A DNA stretch of 64,000 nt from Aliidiomarina quisquiliarum (GTDB lineage: Bacteria > Pseudomonadota > Gammaproteobacteria > Enterobacterales > Alteromonadaceae), in NCBI RefSeq assembly GCF_023922585.1, contig NZ_JAMFTN010000052.1:1-64000 (forward strand), given 5' to 3'. Below are positions 44,842 to 53,425 of the stretch, one piece after another. Numbering within the stretch: position 1 is the first letter of the stretch; the number at the start of each line of letters is the position of its first letter. A model generated the notes under the pieces. It was not told the DNA's origin, did no database searches, and saw only the letters and a list, made by a program, of their open reading frames with translations. The position numbers and the translations under genes are program-made.

Positions 44842-45773
44842 TCCGGGTACTTATTACCGGTGCCGCCGGTTATATTGGCAGGCTGCTGGGGGCAAAATTA
44901 CAACAAGCAGCTGTATATGTAGTGGGCATTGATCGAGCCATACCAAAGGCCGCTAGCGTTAGCTTTCCGGTACAACAACTTGATATTCGCGACCCAAGCT
45001 TGGCTACTGTTATGGCGCAGCACAGCATTACTCATGTGGTGCATTTAGCTTCAATTGTTAGCCCCGGTGGCAATGAAAAACGTGAATACGACATCGACGT
45101 AAATGGCACCCACAATGTTATTAACGCTTGCTTAGAAGCCAAGGTGCAACACTTAACCGTAACCAGTAGTGGTGCTGCTTACGGTTACCATGCCGACAAT
45201 CCACGCTGGATTAAAGAAAGCGACCCATTGCGTGGTAATAAAGAGTTTTCATATAGCCGACATAAACGGGCCGTGGAAGAGTTGCTGGCGCACTATCGCA
45301 AGGGGCACCCAGAACTAAAGCAACTGATATTACGGCCAGGTACAGTGCTTGGCGCAGAAACCAACAATATGATTACTGAACTTTTTAGCCGACCACGCAT
45401 GTTAGCCATTCGGGGGTCAAGCTCGCCCTTTGTATTTATTTGGGATCAAGACTTAGTGGCCATTTTACTTCAAGGGGTTTTAAGCAGCCAGCAAGGTTGT
45501 TTTAACGTGGCGGGCGACGGCGCGGTAACCGTTAGCGAATTAGCAGCAATAATGCACAAGCCAGTTCAGCAAGTTCCAGCATGGTTGTTGCGTAGCCTGC
45601 TGTGGTTAACCCATAGCCTAAAGTTAACCAAAGTGGGGCCAAACCATGTGCTATTTCTTCGTTATCGGCCAGTGCTAGCCAATACGGCCTTGAAAGAAAC
45701 CTTTGGTTATACCCCCACTAAAACCAGCCGAGAAGTGTTCGAATTATTCTGGCGTGGGCAGCATAATGGCTAA
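44838..45773 (+). CDS. NAD-dependent epimerase/dehydratase (extended SDR)
   Basis: A 311-residue extended short-chain dehydrogenase. The nucleotide motif is TGAAGYIG at the N-terminus, followed by HLASIVSP, TSSGAAYG and the catalytic Tyr-Lys in YSRHKRAVEEL. The start overlaps the transporter stop as ATGA; a longer upstream start lies within the transporter gene and adds no conserved residues. It acts on a sugar-nucleotide or other NAD-oxidisable substrate, which is not identifiable from sequence. Confidence 0.85.
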   Translation: MIRVLITGAAGYIGRLLGAKLQQAAVYVVGIDRAIPKAASVSFPVQQLDIRDPSLATVMAQHSITHVVHLASIVSPGGNEKREYDIDVNGTHNVINACLEAKVQHLTVTSSGAAYGYHADNPRWIKESDPLRGNKEFSYSRHKRAVEELLAHYRKGHPELKQLILRPGTVLGAETNNMITELFSRPRMLAIRGSSSPFVFIWDQDLVAILLQGVLSSQQGCFNVAGDGAVTVSELAAIMHKPVQQVPAWLLRSLLWLTHSLKLTKVGPNHVLFLRYRPVLANTALKETFGYTPTKTSREVFELFWRGQHNG

Positions 45774-45823
45774 AGTTCTTTTTCAAATGTACGCAGGTAA
45801 GCACATTAACAAGAGCAGAGCAC

Positions 45824-46549
45824 ATGGCCATTGAGTGGGTTTTATTAGGTGTTTTTATTTGGATAGCGTTTACCAGCGAAGCTATAACCGGCTTTGGTAG
45901 TATTGTTATAGCCGTAGCCTTGGGTAGCATGCTGTTCCCCATTCCAACCTTACTGCCTATTTTGGTACCGCTAAGTGTAGTGATGACCACCACACTTATT
46001 GTGAAGTTTTATCGCGACATTAACTTTCGTTTATTATTACGCCGAATTTTACCGTTTATAGCAGCGGGCATGGCACTAGGTATCGTACTGCTTGAAGTAT
46101 TAAGTGCCGACTCATTAAAATTAATATTTGCTGCACTTATAGTATGGTTTGCCGGCCGAGAACTATACAAAATGCATCGTGGGTTGGTAATAAAAGCCAA
46201 ACCAAGTTGGTGGCAGCCACTATGGACCTTTTTTGCGGGTATAACCCATGGTTTGTTCGCCTCGGGCGGACCTTTACTGGTGTATTCGTTAAATAGCGAA
46301 AACGTACCAAAAGCGCAGTTTCGAGCCACGCTAGTAAGTGTTTGGTTTGGGCTTAATGTGGTTTATGCTTCGGTTATGTTTATGCAAGGCAAAATACAAC
46401 CGGTGTTACCACAAGTAGCCAGCTACTTACCTGTGTTAGCGTTGTCTTTTTGGGTGGGGCATAGTTTGCATAAGCGCGTGTCAGAAACACAGTTCAAAAA
46501 ACTGGTGTATTGGTTATTGCTGCTTTCTGCCGCAACCATGTTCATTTAA
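45824..46549 (+). CDS. TSUP-family (TauE/SafE) membrane exporter
   Basis: A 241-residue membrane protein with about eight helices. AITGFGSIVIAVALG and the later GITHGLFASGGPLLVYSL are the duplicated TauE/SafE motifs. Members export sulfite, sulfoacetate or other organic anions. It lies 50 bases after the epimerase on the same strand, so it may belong to the monooxygenase cluster. That would fit oxidation of an organosulfur compound with export of an anion, but this is speculation. Confidence 0.85.
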   Translation: MAIEWVLLGVFIWIAFTSEAITGFGSIVIAVALGSMLFPIPTLLPILVPLSVVMTTTLIVKFYRDINFRLLLRRILPFIAAGMALGIVLLEVLSADSLKLIFAALIVWFAGRELYKMHRGLVIKAKPSWWQPLWTFFAGITHGLFASGGPLLVYSLNSENVPKAQFRATLVSVWFGLNVVYASVMFMQGKIQPVLPQVASYLPVLALSFWVGHSLHKRVSETQFKKLVYWLLLLSAATMFI

Positions 46550-46642
46550 GGTCTATAATTAGCTAAGTTTATTGATCTTAGTCATAACGCCAAAGTGGGT
46601 AGGGCTTTATACTAACGTTATATATTGATTAGGAGTGAAGCG

Positions 46643-46795
46643 ATGAGCTTTTTAAAGGAATACATTAGCAACCCAATTTTTTTCTTTACCTTTACTGGGT
46701 TAGCTATTTTAATTGGCATGTTCATATTTTTTGGCTGGTACTTTTGGCATAAAACCAACCAAGCGGTCAAAGAAATAGAAAGTAAAACCAAATAG
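46643..46795 (+). CDS. Small single-pass membrane protein (50 aa)
   Basis: A 50-residue frame with a good AGGAG eight bases before the ATG. It reads as a short amphipathic start (MSFLKEYISNP), one Phe-rich hydrophobic helix (about 12-36) and a charged tail (KEIESKTK), as in small inner-membrane proteins of unknown role such as the DUF3149-like kind. Membership in a named family is not established. It ends six bases before the asparaginase GTG, so the two are probably co-translated. Confidence 0.65.
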   Translation: MSFLKEYISNPIFFFTFTGLAILIGMFIFFGWYFWHKTNQAVKEIESKTK

Positions 46796-46801
46796 CCTTC
46801 T

Positions 46802-47797
46802 GTGGAACAATTACCGAAGGTATTACTGGTGGCGATGGGTGGTACTATTTCTGCGCACCATCCGCGGCGCTGCGAACTGCGGCAGTACCGCACAGGGCAC
46901 TACAGTGGCCAAGAGCTAGTGGACGCTTTACCTGAACTGCAAGCAATAGCGCAAGTAAAAGTAAAACAGCTCGATAACATAACCAGTACCGGCATTACCT
47001 TTCAGCACTGGGTTGAACTTAAACAGCTGCTTGAGCGTGCTGCAACTGAAAACTTTAGCGGTGTTGTTATTACCCATGGCACTAACACCCTCGAAGAAAC
47101 TGCATATTTTCTGCATTTAACCTTAAATACCGAAATGCCAGTGGTTTTTACTGGCTCTCAGCGCCCTTTCTCGGCACTTAGCAGCGACGCTGCACTTAAT
47201 CTAATCAATGCCGTGCGAGTAGCAGCCGAGCCCAGCTGTGTTGGGTTAGGCGTGTTAGTGGCCATGAATGACAAGGTTTATTCCGCCCGCGATGTGAGCA
47301 AAACCCACAGTTACCATGTGGAAAGTTTTCAAGCATTAAACACAGGCCCATTAGGCACTATCGACGCTGATCGCCAAATTCGAATTCACGCTAAGCCATT
47401 ACGAAAGCACACAATAAACTCTAAGTTTACGAGCAAAATAACGGCGACAGAGCCTTACATACCCATTTTATATTCGTACGCTGGCGCCGATCAGCGCTTA
47501 CTCGACAGCTTACTTGCCATGCATAAACCAGCCGGTTTAGTTATTGCTGGTACAGGAGCTGGCCGCTGCTCACCCTTGGAAGAGCAAGCATTGCACCGTG
47601 CAGTGCAGTTAAACATACCTATTGTAATGAGCAGTCGACTAGCCAGCGGGCGTATTTTAAGCTTGGAAAGCTACGACCACCTGCAACTTATAACCGCCGA
47701 CAACTTGCCTCCGCAAAAAGCGAGAATATTGCTTATGTTGTGTTTAATGCAAGAACTCCCAATTGCTGAAGTACAGTACTGCTTTGACAATCATTAA
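46802..47797 (+). CDS. ansA: Type I L-asparaginase
   Basis: Hydrolyses L-asparagine to aspartate and ammonia in the cytosol; no signal peptide is seen. The nucleophile Thr15 is in MGGTISA, the second catalytic motif is THGTNTLEETAYFL, and FTGSQRPFSALSSDA is also conserved. The length of 331 and cytosolic character favour type I (AnsA) over periplasmic AnsB. The start is GTG with a weak ribosome-binding site directly after the small membrane protein gene. Confidence 0.9.
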   Translation: MEQLPKVLLVAMGGTISAHHPRRCELRQYRTGHYSGQELVDALPELQAIAQVKVKQLDNITSTGITFQHWVELKQLLERAATENFSGVVITHGTNTLEETAYFLHLTLNTEMPVVFTGSQRPFSALSSDAALNLINAVRVAAEPSCVGLGVLVAMNDKVYSARDVSKTHSYHVESFQALNTGPLGTIDADRQIRIHAKPLRKHTINSKFTSKITATEPYIPILYSYAGADQRLLDSLLAMHKPAGLVIAGTGAGRCSPLEEQALHRAVQLNIPIVMSSRLASGRILSLESYDHLQLITADNLPPQKARILLMLCLMQELPIAEVQYCFDNH

Positions 47798-47913
47798 ATA
47801 GCCAGCAAAATCTACGAAAAATTCGTTTAAAAGGCAAAAATTGGATTATTTGTTCCGATTGTCGTTTAATTGCGCGCATTATTTCACTAACAGAGGTGTG
47901 AGGAAAGCGCGCA

Positions 47914-48354
47914 GTGAGAGAGTTGTTTTGGGAGCGGTATTCCCTGGGAGAGCTCAACAAGAAAGAGTGGGAGTCGTTGTGTGACGGTTGTGGTCAATGT
48001 TGCTTAGAGCGCTATGTTGGCGACGATAACAAAGTAACCGTGTATAGCATTGCCTGTGAACTATTAGACATTGAACAAAGCCGCTGTAAAAGTTACGAAA
48101 AAAGGCTGACAAAAGTACCGAGTTGTCATCAATTAACACCTTCAAACGTGCCAAAGTATAATTGGCTACCAGAAACTTGCGCTTACCGTGTTATCCATCG
48201 TGGCGAAGCGCTGCCTAAGTGGCATCCGTTACTTACCGGCAACCGAAACAAAATGAAGAAAAAAGGCATTAAAGTGTCGAGCTATGCTGTGCCAGCAAAG
48301 CAAGTAGCACGGCGGAAAATGTCGAACTATATTATTGCCCGCTGGAAGGTTTAA
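47914..48354 (+). CDS. YcgN/UPF0260 cysteine-cluster protein
   Basis: A 146-residue protein close to E. coli YcgN. WESLCDGCGQCC carries the CxxCxxCC cluster; more cysteines lie in SIACELLDIEQSRCKSY, and LPETCAYR and WHPLLTGN are conserved. The cysteine set suggests a metal or iron-sulfur site, but the function is unknown. The start is GTG preceded by GAGGA. Confidence 0.9.
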   Translation: MRELFWERYSLGELNKKEWESLCDGCGQCCLERYVGDDNKVTVYSIACELLDIEQSRCKSYEKRLTKVPSCHQLTPSNVPKYNWLPETCAYRVIHRGEALPKWHPLLTGNRNKMKKKGIKVSSYAVPAKQVARRKMSNYIIARWKV

Positions 48355-48398
48355 TAATGAAAGGCCTTACGTACAGCCGTGCCTTAAACATCGCTAGG

Positions 48399-49601
48399 TT
48401 AAACCGACTGCCCTGCCACCCAGGCCGAGCTCCACGCCCATTGGAAGTTGTAGCCACCCAGCCAACCGGTTACGTCGAGTACTTCACCAATAAAGAACAA
48501 GCCAGGTTGCAGCTTGCTTTCCATGGTTTTTGAGCTCACTTCGTTTACGTTCACGCCGCCTAAGGTCACTTCGGCGGTACGGTAGCCTTCGGTGCCGTTA
48601 GGTTTTACTTGCCAGTGTTCGAGGGTGTGAGCAATGTGTTCAAATTCAGCGTTGCTGTGATCGGCTAAATTTTTGTTTTTCCAGCCCTGTTGATCGCACA
48701 GGGTTTGTGCCAAACGTTTAGGAAACCACTGCTGTAGTAAACCGTACAGGCCTAACTTAGGTCGTTGTTGGCGGGTGCTTTGTAACTCGGCTAACACGTT
48801 TGCATTGGGGCGTAGGTTTACGCTAAAGGCTTCGCCGGGGTACCAGTAAGACGAGATCTGTAACATGGCGGGGCCACTTAAACCGCGGTGGGTAAACAGC
48901 ATAGCTTCTGGAAAGCCAATGCGGTCGTTTTCAGCAACTACGTCGACGGACAAACCCGCCAGCTCGGCAAATTGCTCTTTTTCTTTATCGTGCATGGTAA
49001 AAGGCACTAAACCTGCCCGTACGGGTTCTATTTTATGGCCAAACTGTTCGGCAATTTTGTAGCCAAAGGGCGTTGCGCCAAGTTTAGGCATGGAAAGGCC
49101 ACCAGTGGCTATCACCAGCTTGCCGCACGTGTAGTCGCCTTGCGAAGTTTCTAATTTATATTGCTCATTGGCATACGCCACATTTAATACTTCAGTGCGC
49201 AATTGCACGGTAGTGCCGGCAAGCTGGCATTCTTTCACCAGCATACGAACTAAGTCTTTGGCGCTATCGTCGCAAAATAACTGACCCAGTGTTTTTTCGT
49301 GCCAAGGAATACCATGTTTGTCGACCATGGCAATAAAGTCCCACTGGGTATACCGGCTGAGTGCCGACTTACAAAAGTGCGGGTTACCTGAAATAAAGTT
49401 TTCAGGAGTGGTGTACATATTGGTGAAGTTGGAGCGGCCGCCACCGGAAATTAGAATTTTGCGGCCCGCTTGTTTACCGTGATCAAGTAATAGCGTGCGC
49501 TTACCTTGGTACGCCGCCGTAGCAGCGCACATAAGCCCAGCCGCACCTGCGCCAATTACAATAACGTCGTAGGAGTTTTTACACTGAGGCGATTGGGGCA
49601 T
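48399..49601 (-). CDS. HI0933-family NAD(P)/FAD-dependent oxidoreductase (YhiN-like)
   Basis: A 400-residue flavoprotein. The N-terminal FAD motif is VIGAGAAGLMCA, followed by the family-specific ISGGGRSNFTN and later VIATGGLSMPKLGAT. VTLGGVNVNEV and the C-terminal GEVLDVTGWLGGYNFQWAWSS are strong HI0933/YhiN hallmarks. The substrate is unknown. Convergent with the YcgN-type gene; the 44-base gap between them holds a weak AAGGC/GCCTT repeat. Confidence 0.9.
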   Translation of the reverse strand: MPQSPQCKNSYDVIVIGAGAAGLMCAATAAYQGKRTLLLDHGKQAGRKILISGGGRSNFTNMYTTPENFISGNPHFCKSALSRYTQWDFIAMVDKHGIPWHEKTLGQLFCDDSAKDLVRMLVKECQLAGTTVQLRTEVLNVAYANEQYKLETSQGDYTCGKLVIATGGLSMPKLGATPFGYKIAEQFGHKIEPVRAGLVPFTMHDKEKEQFAELAGLSVDVVAENDRIGFPEAMLFTHRGLSGPAMLQISSYWYPGEAFSVNLRPNANVLAELQSTRQQRPKLGLYGLLQQWFPKRLAQTLCDQQGWKNKNLADHSNAEFEHIAHTLEHWQVKPNGTEGYRTAEVTLGGVNVNEVSSKTMESKLQPGLFFIGEVLDVTGWLGGYNFQWAWSSAWVAGQSV

Positions 49602-49668
49602 AGCGAAGGGCTCACAAGGTTACAAAAAGAGCGCGTATGATAGCAGAATAAATGTGGCTTGAATGAAC

Positions 49669-49703
49669 AAAAAGGCGCCCAGCAAGATGAGTTGCCGAGC
49701 GCC
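49669..49703 (-). terminator. Intrinsic terminator of the YfcC-type transporter gene
   Basis: A 12-pair stem with two G-U pairs (49674-49685 with 49692-49703) and a 6-base loop is followed on the minus strand by five T. It lies 25 bases past the transporter stop. Confidence 0.88.
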
Positions 49704-49727
49704 AAATAATAACTTAAAGCCAACTGG

Positions 49728-51176
49728 TTAGCTTAAGCGAGCGTTGTCCACTAAATGTACCGCTGCTTGAATGGGCTCTTGCAAGCCGGCCCCATAACCA
49801 AAAATTACCGCCAGCACTAACACTACCGCCGCAGCTAGCATCATTTTAGCCAGTAGCGGCATACAAAACTTAAACCAGCGGTCATAAGGAACGCCAGCAA
49901 TGCCGATAATACCCATTAGCACGGCATTGGTTGGCACTATCATGTTCGAGAAACCGTCGCCAAACTGGTACGCTAATACAGCAACTTGGCGCGGTATGCC
50001 AACTAAGTCACTCAGTGGCGCCATTAACGGCATGGTAACGAAGGCTTGGCCCGAGCCTGAAGGTACAAACAGGTTTAGAATAGTTTGAATTACCAGCATG
50101 CCAACGGCAGAAATAGCTGCAGGCACATGGCTTAAAGGCATGGCAAGGCCGTTTACAATGCTATGGAGTATTTGGCCGTCTTCTAAAATAAGTGCAATAC
50201 CACGAGCAACACCAATTAATACCGCGGTGCTGGTGAGGTCTTTAACGCCTTCAATAAAGCTTTCTGAAGCTTCGTCGAACGACAAACGGCCTAACACGGT
50301 AATAAGCAAGCCCCAGCCAACAAAGCAGGCACCAAGCTCATAAAGGTACCAACCGTATTGGGAAATACCCCAAATAGCGATACCAACCGTGGCTAAAAAG
50401 GTTGCTAAAATAACTCGGTGGCGGGCATTCAATTGTGGATAATCAATTTTTTCTTGGCCATCAAGTGGGCAAGGCAAGTCGGCTACCATTGAATTTGCTG
50501 GGTCGGCTTTCACTTTTTTGGCGTAGCTCCACACATGATGAAAACCAATAAGTACAAAAGGTACAAAAATAACTAAACGTAGCCATACGCCCGAATATAG
50601 CGGAATGCCAGCAATGTCTTGGGCAATAAGCACAGTAAACGGGTTAAAGGCCGACACTCCGTAACCAACGCCGTAACCAGCTATGGTCATACCTACGGCT
50701 GTCATACTGTCAAGCCGCATAGCCTTACACAGAGCAACTAAAATAAGCACGAAAGGAATATATTCCCCAGCAGTACCAATGGCACTCGACGCTAAGGCAA
50801 AAAAGAATACCACCATGAAAATAAGCTTTTCAGGGGCTTCGCGGTGTTTACCTAACAAGTTGCCAATAAGTGCGTCTACAGTGCCGGTTTTGCGCGCTAT
50901 AGCTAACACCCCGCCGACAATAAAGACAAAGAAGATAATGTCTTGGGCCGCGGCAAAGGCCCGTGGTACAGCGGTTAGTAACTCCCAAGGAGTAAGGAAG
51001 TGGCGCTCTGTTGAAAGTTCAAAAGTGTTGGGAATAACCACGCTGCGGCCGGCGTCGTTAACAAAGGTTTGGAAAAAACCTTGCGGCACAATCCAGGTCG
51101 CAATAAGCGCGATAACCATCATGCCAAACAATAATGTTAAGGTATGAGGAACTTTAAAGTTCTTAAATGCTTTCAT
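49728..51176 (-). CDS. YfcC/DcuC-family (C4-dicarboxylate or basic amino acid type) transporter
   Basis: A 482-residue inner-membrane protein with about 12-13 helices. The N-terminus (KVPHTLTLLFGMMVIALIAT, then WIVPQGFF) is typical of YfcC. VGGVLAIARKTGTVDALI, GTAGEYIPFVLILVAL, NLFVPSGSGQAFVTMPLMAP and YQFGDGFSNMIVPTNAVLMG are the paired core motifs. Family members are often annotated as arginine/ornithine or dicarboxylate carriers; the real substrate is not known. It is divergent from dam. Confidence 0.88.
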   Translation of the reverse strand: MKAFKNFKVPHTLTLLFGMMVIALIATWIVPQGFFQTFVNDAGRSVVIPNTFELSTERHFLTPWELLTAVPRAFAAAQDIIFFVFIVGGVLAIARKTGTVDALIGNLLGKHREAPEKLIFMVVFFFALASSAIGTAGEYIPFVLILVALCKAMRLDSMTAVGMTIAGYGVGYGVSAFNPFTVLIAQDIAGIPLYSGVWLRLVIFVPFVLIGFHHVWSYAKKVKADPANSMVADLPCPLDGQEKIDYPQLNARHRVILATFLATVGIAIWGISQYGWYLYELGACFVGWGLLITVLGRLSFDEASESFIEGVKDLTSTAVLIGVARGIALILEDGQILHSIVNGLAMPLSHVPAAISAVGMLVIQTILNLFVPSGSGQAFVTMPLMAPLSDLVGIPRQVAVLAYQFGDGFSNMIVPTNAVLMGIIGIAGVPYDRWFKFCMPLLAKMMLAAAVVLVLAVIFGYGAGLQEPIQAAVHLVDNARLS

Positions 51177-51308
51177 GGGTGAAAGGCCTTTCTAGTAATT
51201 TATTTGCAGAGACGGATAATACTAGCTTAAGCCCATAACGCAACCAAGGTTATCGTTGTGGCATAAAACACGATACAATCAGCGGAAAATAGTAATCTAG
51301 ATGGTGGC

Positions 51309-52193
51309 ATGAAAAAACAACGCGCATTTCTGAAGTGGGCTGGGGGCAAGTTTACCCTTGCCGATGCAATTCGTCGCGTTTTACCACCTGGCGAAAAGCT
51401 TATTGAGCCTTTTGTTGGCGCAGGCTCGGTATTTTTAAATACCGACTATGACAAGTACCTGCTCAACGATATTAACCCCGATCTTATTAACCTGTACCGA
51501 ACCTTAAAACGTCGGCCGCGCACCTATATTAACGATGCGCGCGACTTGTTTGTGCCTGAAACAAATACAGCCGACGCATTTTATGCCTTACGGGCCCAGT
51601 TTAATGCCAGCTCCGATATTTACGAACGCTCGCTGTTGTTTTTATACTTGAATAGGCATGGTTATAACGGTTTATGTAGGTACAACGCCAGTGGCGGCTT
51701 TAACGTGCCGTTTGGGCGCTACAAAAAGCCTTATTTTCCTGAGGCAGAGCTGGAATTCTTTGCTGAAAAGTCGAGTAAGGCCACTTTTACCTGCGAGCCG
51801 TTCCAAGACAGCTTTCGGCGTGCTCGCAAAGGCAACGTGGTGTATTGCGACCCTCCTTACTTGCCGCTAAGCCCCACGGCAAGCTTTACCAGCTACGCTG
51901 CCCGTGGCTTTAGTTTTGAAGAGCAAGCCCTGTTGGCTAAAAAAGCTAAGCATGCGTCGCGCTATCGCCATATACCGGTGCTACTTTCAAACCACGATAC
52001 CGACGAAGCGCGGCATTTATACCAAGGCGCCGAGTTAACCACACTGCAAGTGAGTCGTTTTATTAGCCAAAATGGCGCAACTCGGCGTAAAGTAGCCGAA
52101 TTGTTGGCATACTTTCCGGCAGGCGGGGTAGTACTCCAGCCTAACGCTGAACCCAGCACCGGCATTATTAAAAAAGGTAGGAAAAGTAAATGA
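51309..52193 (+). CDS. dam: DNA adenine methyltransferase Dam
   Basis: Adds N6-methyl groups in GATC, serving mismatch-repair strand choice and replication timing. It starts MKKQRAFLKWAGGK with the AdoMet motif LIEPFVGAGSVFLN, and has DPPY at 181-184 with the following LSPTASFTSY loop characteristic of Dam. The length of 294 is slightly above E. coli (278). It is not downstream of damX as usual but faces it from the other side, with elaA and rsmJ in between. The end overlaps elaA by four bases (ATGA). Confidence 0.95.
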   Translation: MKKQRAFLKWAGGKFTLADAIRRVLPPGEKLIEPFVGAGSVFLNTDYDKYLLNDINPDLINLYRTLKRRPRTYINDARDLFVPETNTADAFYALRAQFNASSDIYERSLLFLYLNRHGYNGLCRYNASGGFNVPFGRYKKPYFPEAELEFFAEKSSKATFTCEPFQDSFRRARKGNVVYCDPPYLPLSPTASFTSYAARGFSFEEQALLAKKAKHASRYRHIPVLLSNHDTDEARHLYQGAELTTLQVSRFISQNGATRRKVAELLAYFPAGGVVLQPNAEPSTGIIKKGRKSK

Positions 52194-52642
52194 CCCCAAC
52201 TTGGCATATCAAACCATTTGCAGAACTTACAAAAACCGAGCTGTACGACATTCTTCGTGCCCGCCAAGATGTGTTTGTGGTAGAGCAATCGTGCCCCTAT
52301 AACGACATCGACGGCAATGACGACCAATGGGTGCACGTGTTTGCGAAGCAAAATGAAAAAATATTGGCCTACGCTAGGTTGCGTTTTGAAAATGCTAAAC
52401 AACAGCCGATAGCACGAGTAGGCCGTGTACTTGTGGTTATGCCAGCGCGGCATAAAGGGCTAGCCCGCCAGTTAATGCAACGCTGCATAGATCATATTCA
52501 CGCCACAGCCCCAAACCGGCCTATTCAGCTTAGCGCCCAATGTTACTTAATCGACTTTTATCGCTCACTAGGCTTTGTTGAAGTGGGTTATGAGTATTTA
52601 GAAGACGATATTCCCCACCACGATATGGAATGGCGCCCGTGA
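52190..52642 (+). CDS. elaA: ElaA-type GNAT acetyltransferase
   Basis: A 150-residue GNAT domain of the ElaA type. WHIKPFAELTKTELYDILR and RQDVFVVEQSCPY are the family's N-terminal hallmark; VLVVMPARHKGLARQLMQ is the acetyl-CoA loop (R/Q-x-x-G-x-A variant). The substrate is unknown. It overlaps dam upstream and rsmJ downstream, with AGGA before the ATG. Confidence 0.9.
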   Translation: MTPTWHIKPFAELTKTELYDILRARQDVFVVEQSCPYNDIDGNDDQWVHVFAKQNEKILAYARLRFENAKQQPIARVGRVLVVMPARHKGLARQLMQRCIDHIHATAPNRPIQLSAQCYLIDFYRSLGFVEVGYEYLEDDIPHHDMEWRP

Positions 52643-53424
52643 CCATAGCACTGGTAACCGACATACCTGAGTTAACGGCAGCTGCGGCTACCTTGGCGCA
52701 GGCCTACGGTATGCCTAACGAACTGCCTGAAAATGCTACAGAACATGAATTTTATTTAGAGTTAACCCTCGACGGACTTGAACTGGTGTGGCATTCGCGC
52801 CCCGACTTGCAGCCGTTGCAGCTTAGTTTTACTCATGGCCCACAGGCTTGGCGGCAGCAACAAGGCGGCGGCAGGCAGGAAGCTGTGGTTCGGGCACTAG
52901 GCATTGCTAAAGGTTTTCGGCCAACAGTGCTAGACGCCACTGCAGGCTTAGGGCGTGACGGTATGATGCTAGCCCATGCAGGTTGCAAGGTTTACTTATT
53001 AGAGCGCCATCCAGCGGTTCATGCGCTGCTCGACCAGGCCGTGGTGCATGCCCAACAAGATGAACGAATAGGTGCGTGGGTAAAAGAGCGGGTAACGGTA
53101 CTACCCAGAGGTAGCTTGATCGACACCGAAGTGTTGTCGGCGGCATTCCAAGACTTAAAACCCGCAGCAATTTACTTAGATCCGATGTTTCCCGAGCGAG
53201 GCAAAGCAGCGGCGGTTAAGAAAGACATGCAAATGCTACAAGCGTTAGTAGGTGGCGACAGTGACGCCGACCGCTTATTACCAGCGGCGCTTGCTTTAGC
53301 AACTCACCGTGTAGTAGTAAAGCGCCCTGCCGCAGCGCCATTTCTGAGCGGGCAAAAACCTTCTAGCCAAATTACTACCAAAAAGCATCGTTTCGATGTT
53401 TATGTTAAACATGCCTACAGTTAA
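52630..53424 (+). CDS. rsmJ: 16S rRNA (guanine1516-N2)-methyltransferase RsmJ
   Basis: AdoMet-dependent enzyme that methylates G1516 of 16S rRNA. VLDATAGLGRDGMMLAHAG is motif I and YLDPMFPERGKAAAVKKDM the catalytic motif IV, both diagnostic of RsmJ; the C-terminal KRPAAAPFLSG segment is also typical. The length of 264 is normal. The ATG used overlaps elaA by 13 bases; a GTG three codons later would give a four-base overlap and is a real alternative. It converges on damX with a one-base gap. Confidence 0.93.
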   Translation: MAPVTIALVTDIPELTAAAATLAQAYGMPNELPENATEHEFYLELTLDGLELVWHSRPDLQPLQLSFTHGPQAWRQQQGGGRQEAVVRALGIAKGFRPTVLDATAGLGRDGMMLAHAGCKVYLLERHPAVHALLDQAVVHAQQDERIGAWVKERVTVLPRGSLIDTEVLSAAFQDLKPAAIYLDPMFPERGKAAAVKKDMQMLQALVGGDSDADRLLPAALALATHRVVVKRPAAAPFLSGQKPSSQITTKKHRFDVYVKHAYS

Positions 53425-53425
53425 A

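Noticed and set aside
48361-48393. Possible terminator between the YcgN-type and HI0933-type genes
   Set aside because: Only a five-base AAGGC/GCCTT pairing with a long loop and no clean T-run.
51181-51192. GAAAGGCCTTTC palindrome before the YfcC-type gene
   Set aside because: It overlaps the probable ribosome-binding site region and has no loop, so it cannot form an RNA hairpin; no other support for an operator.
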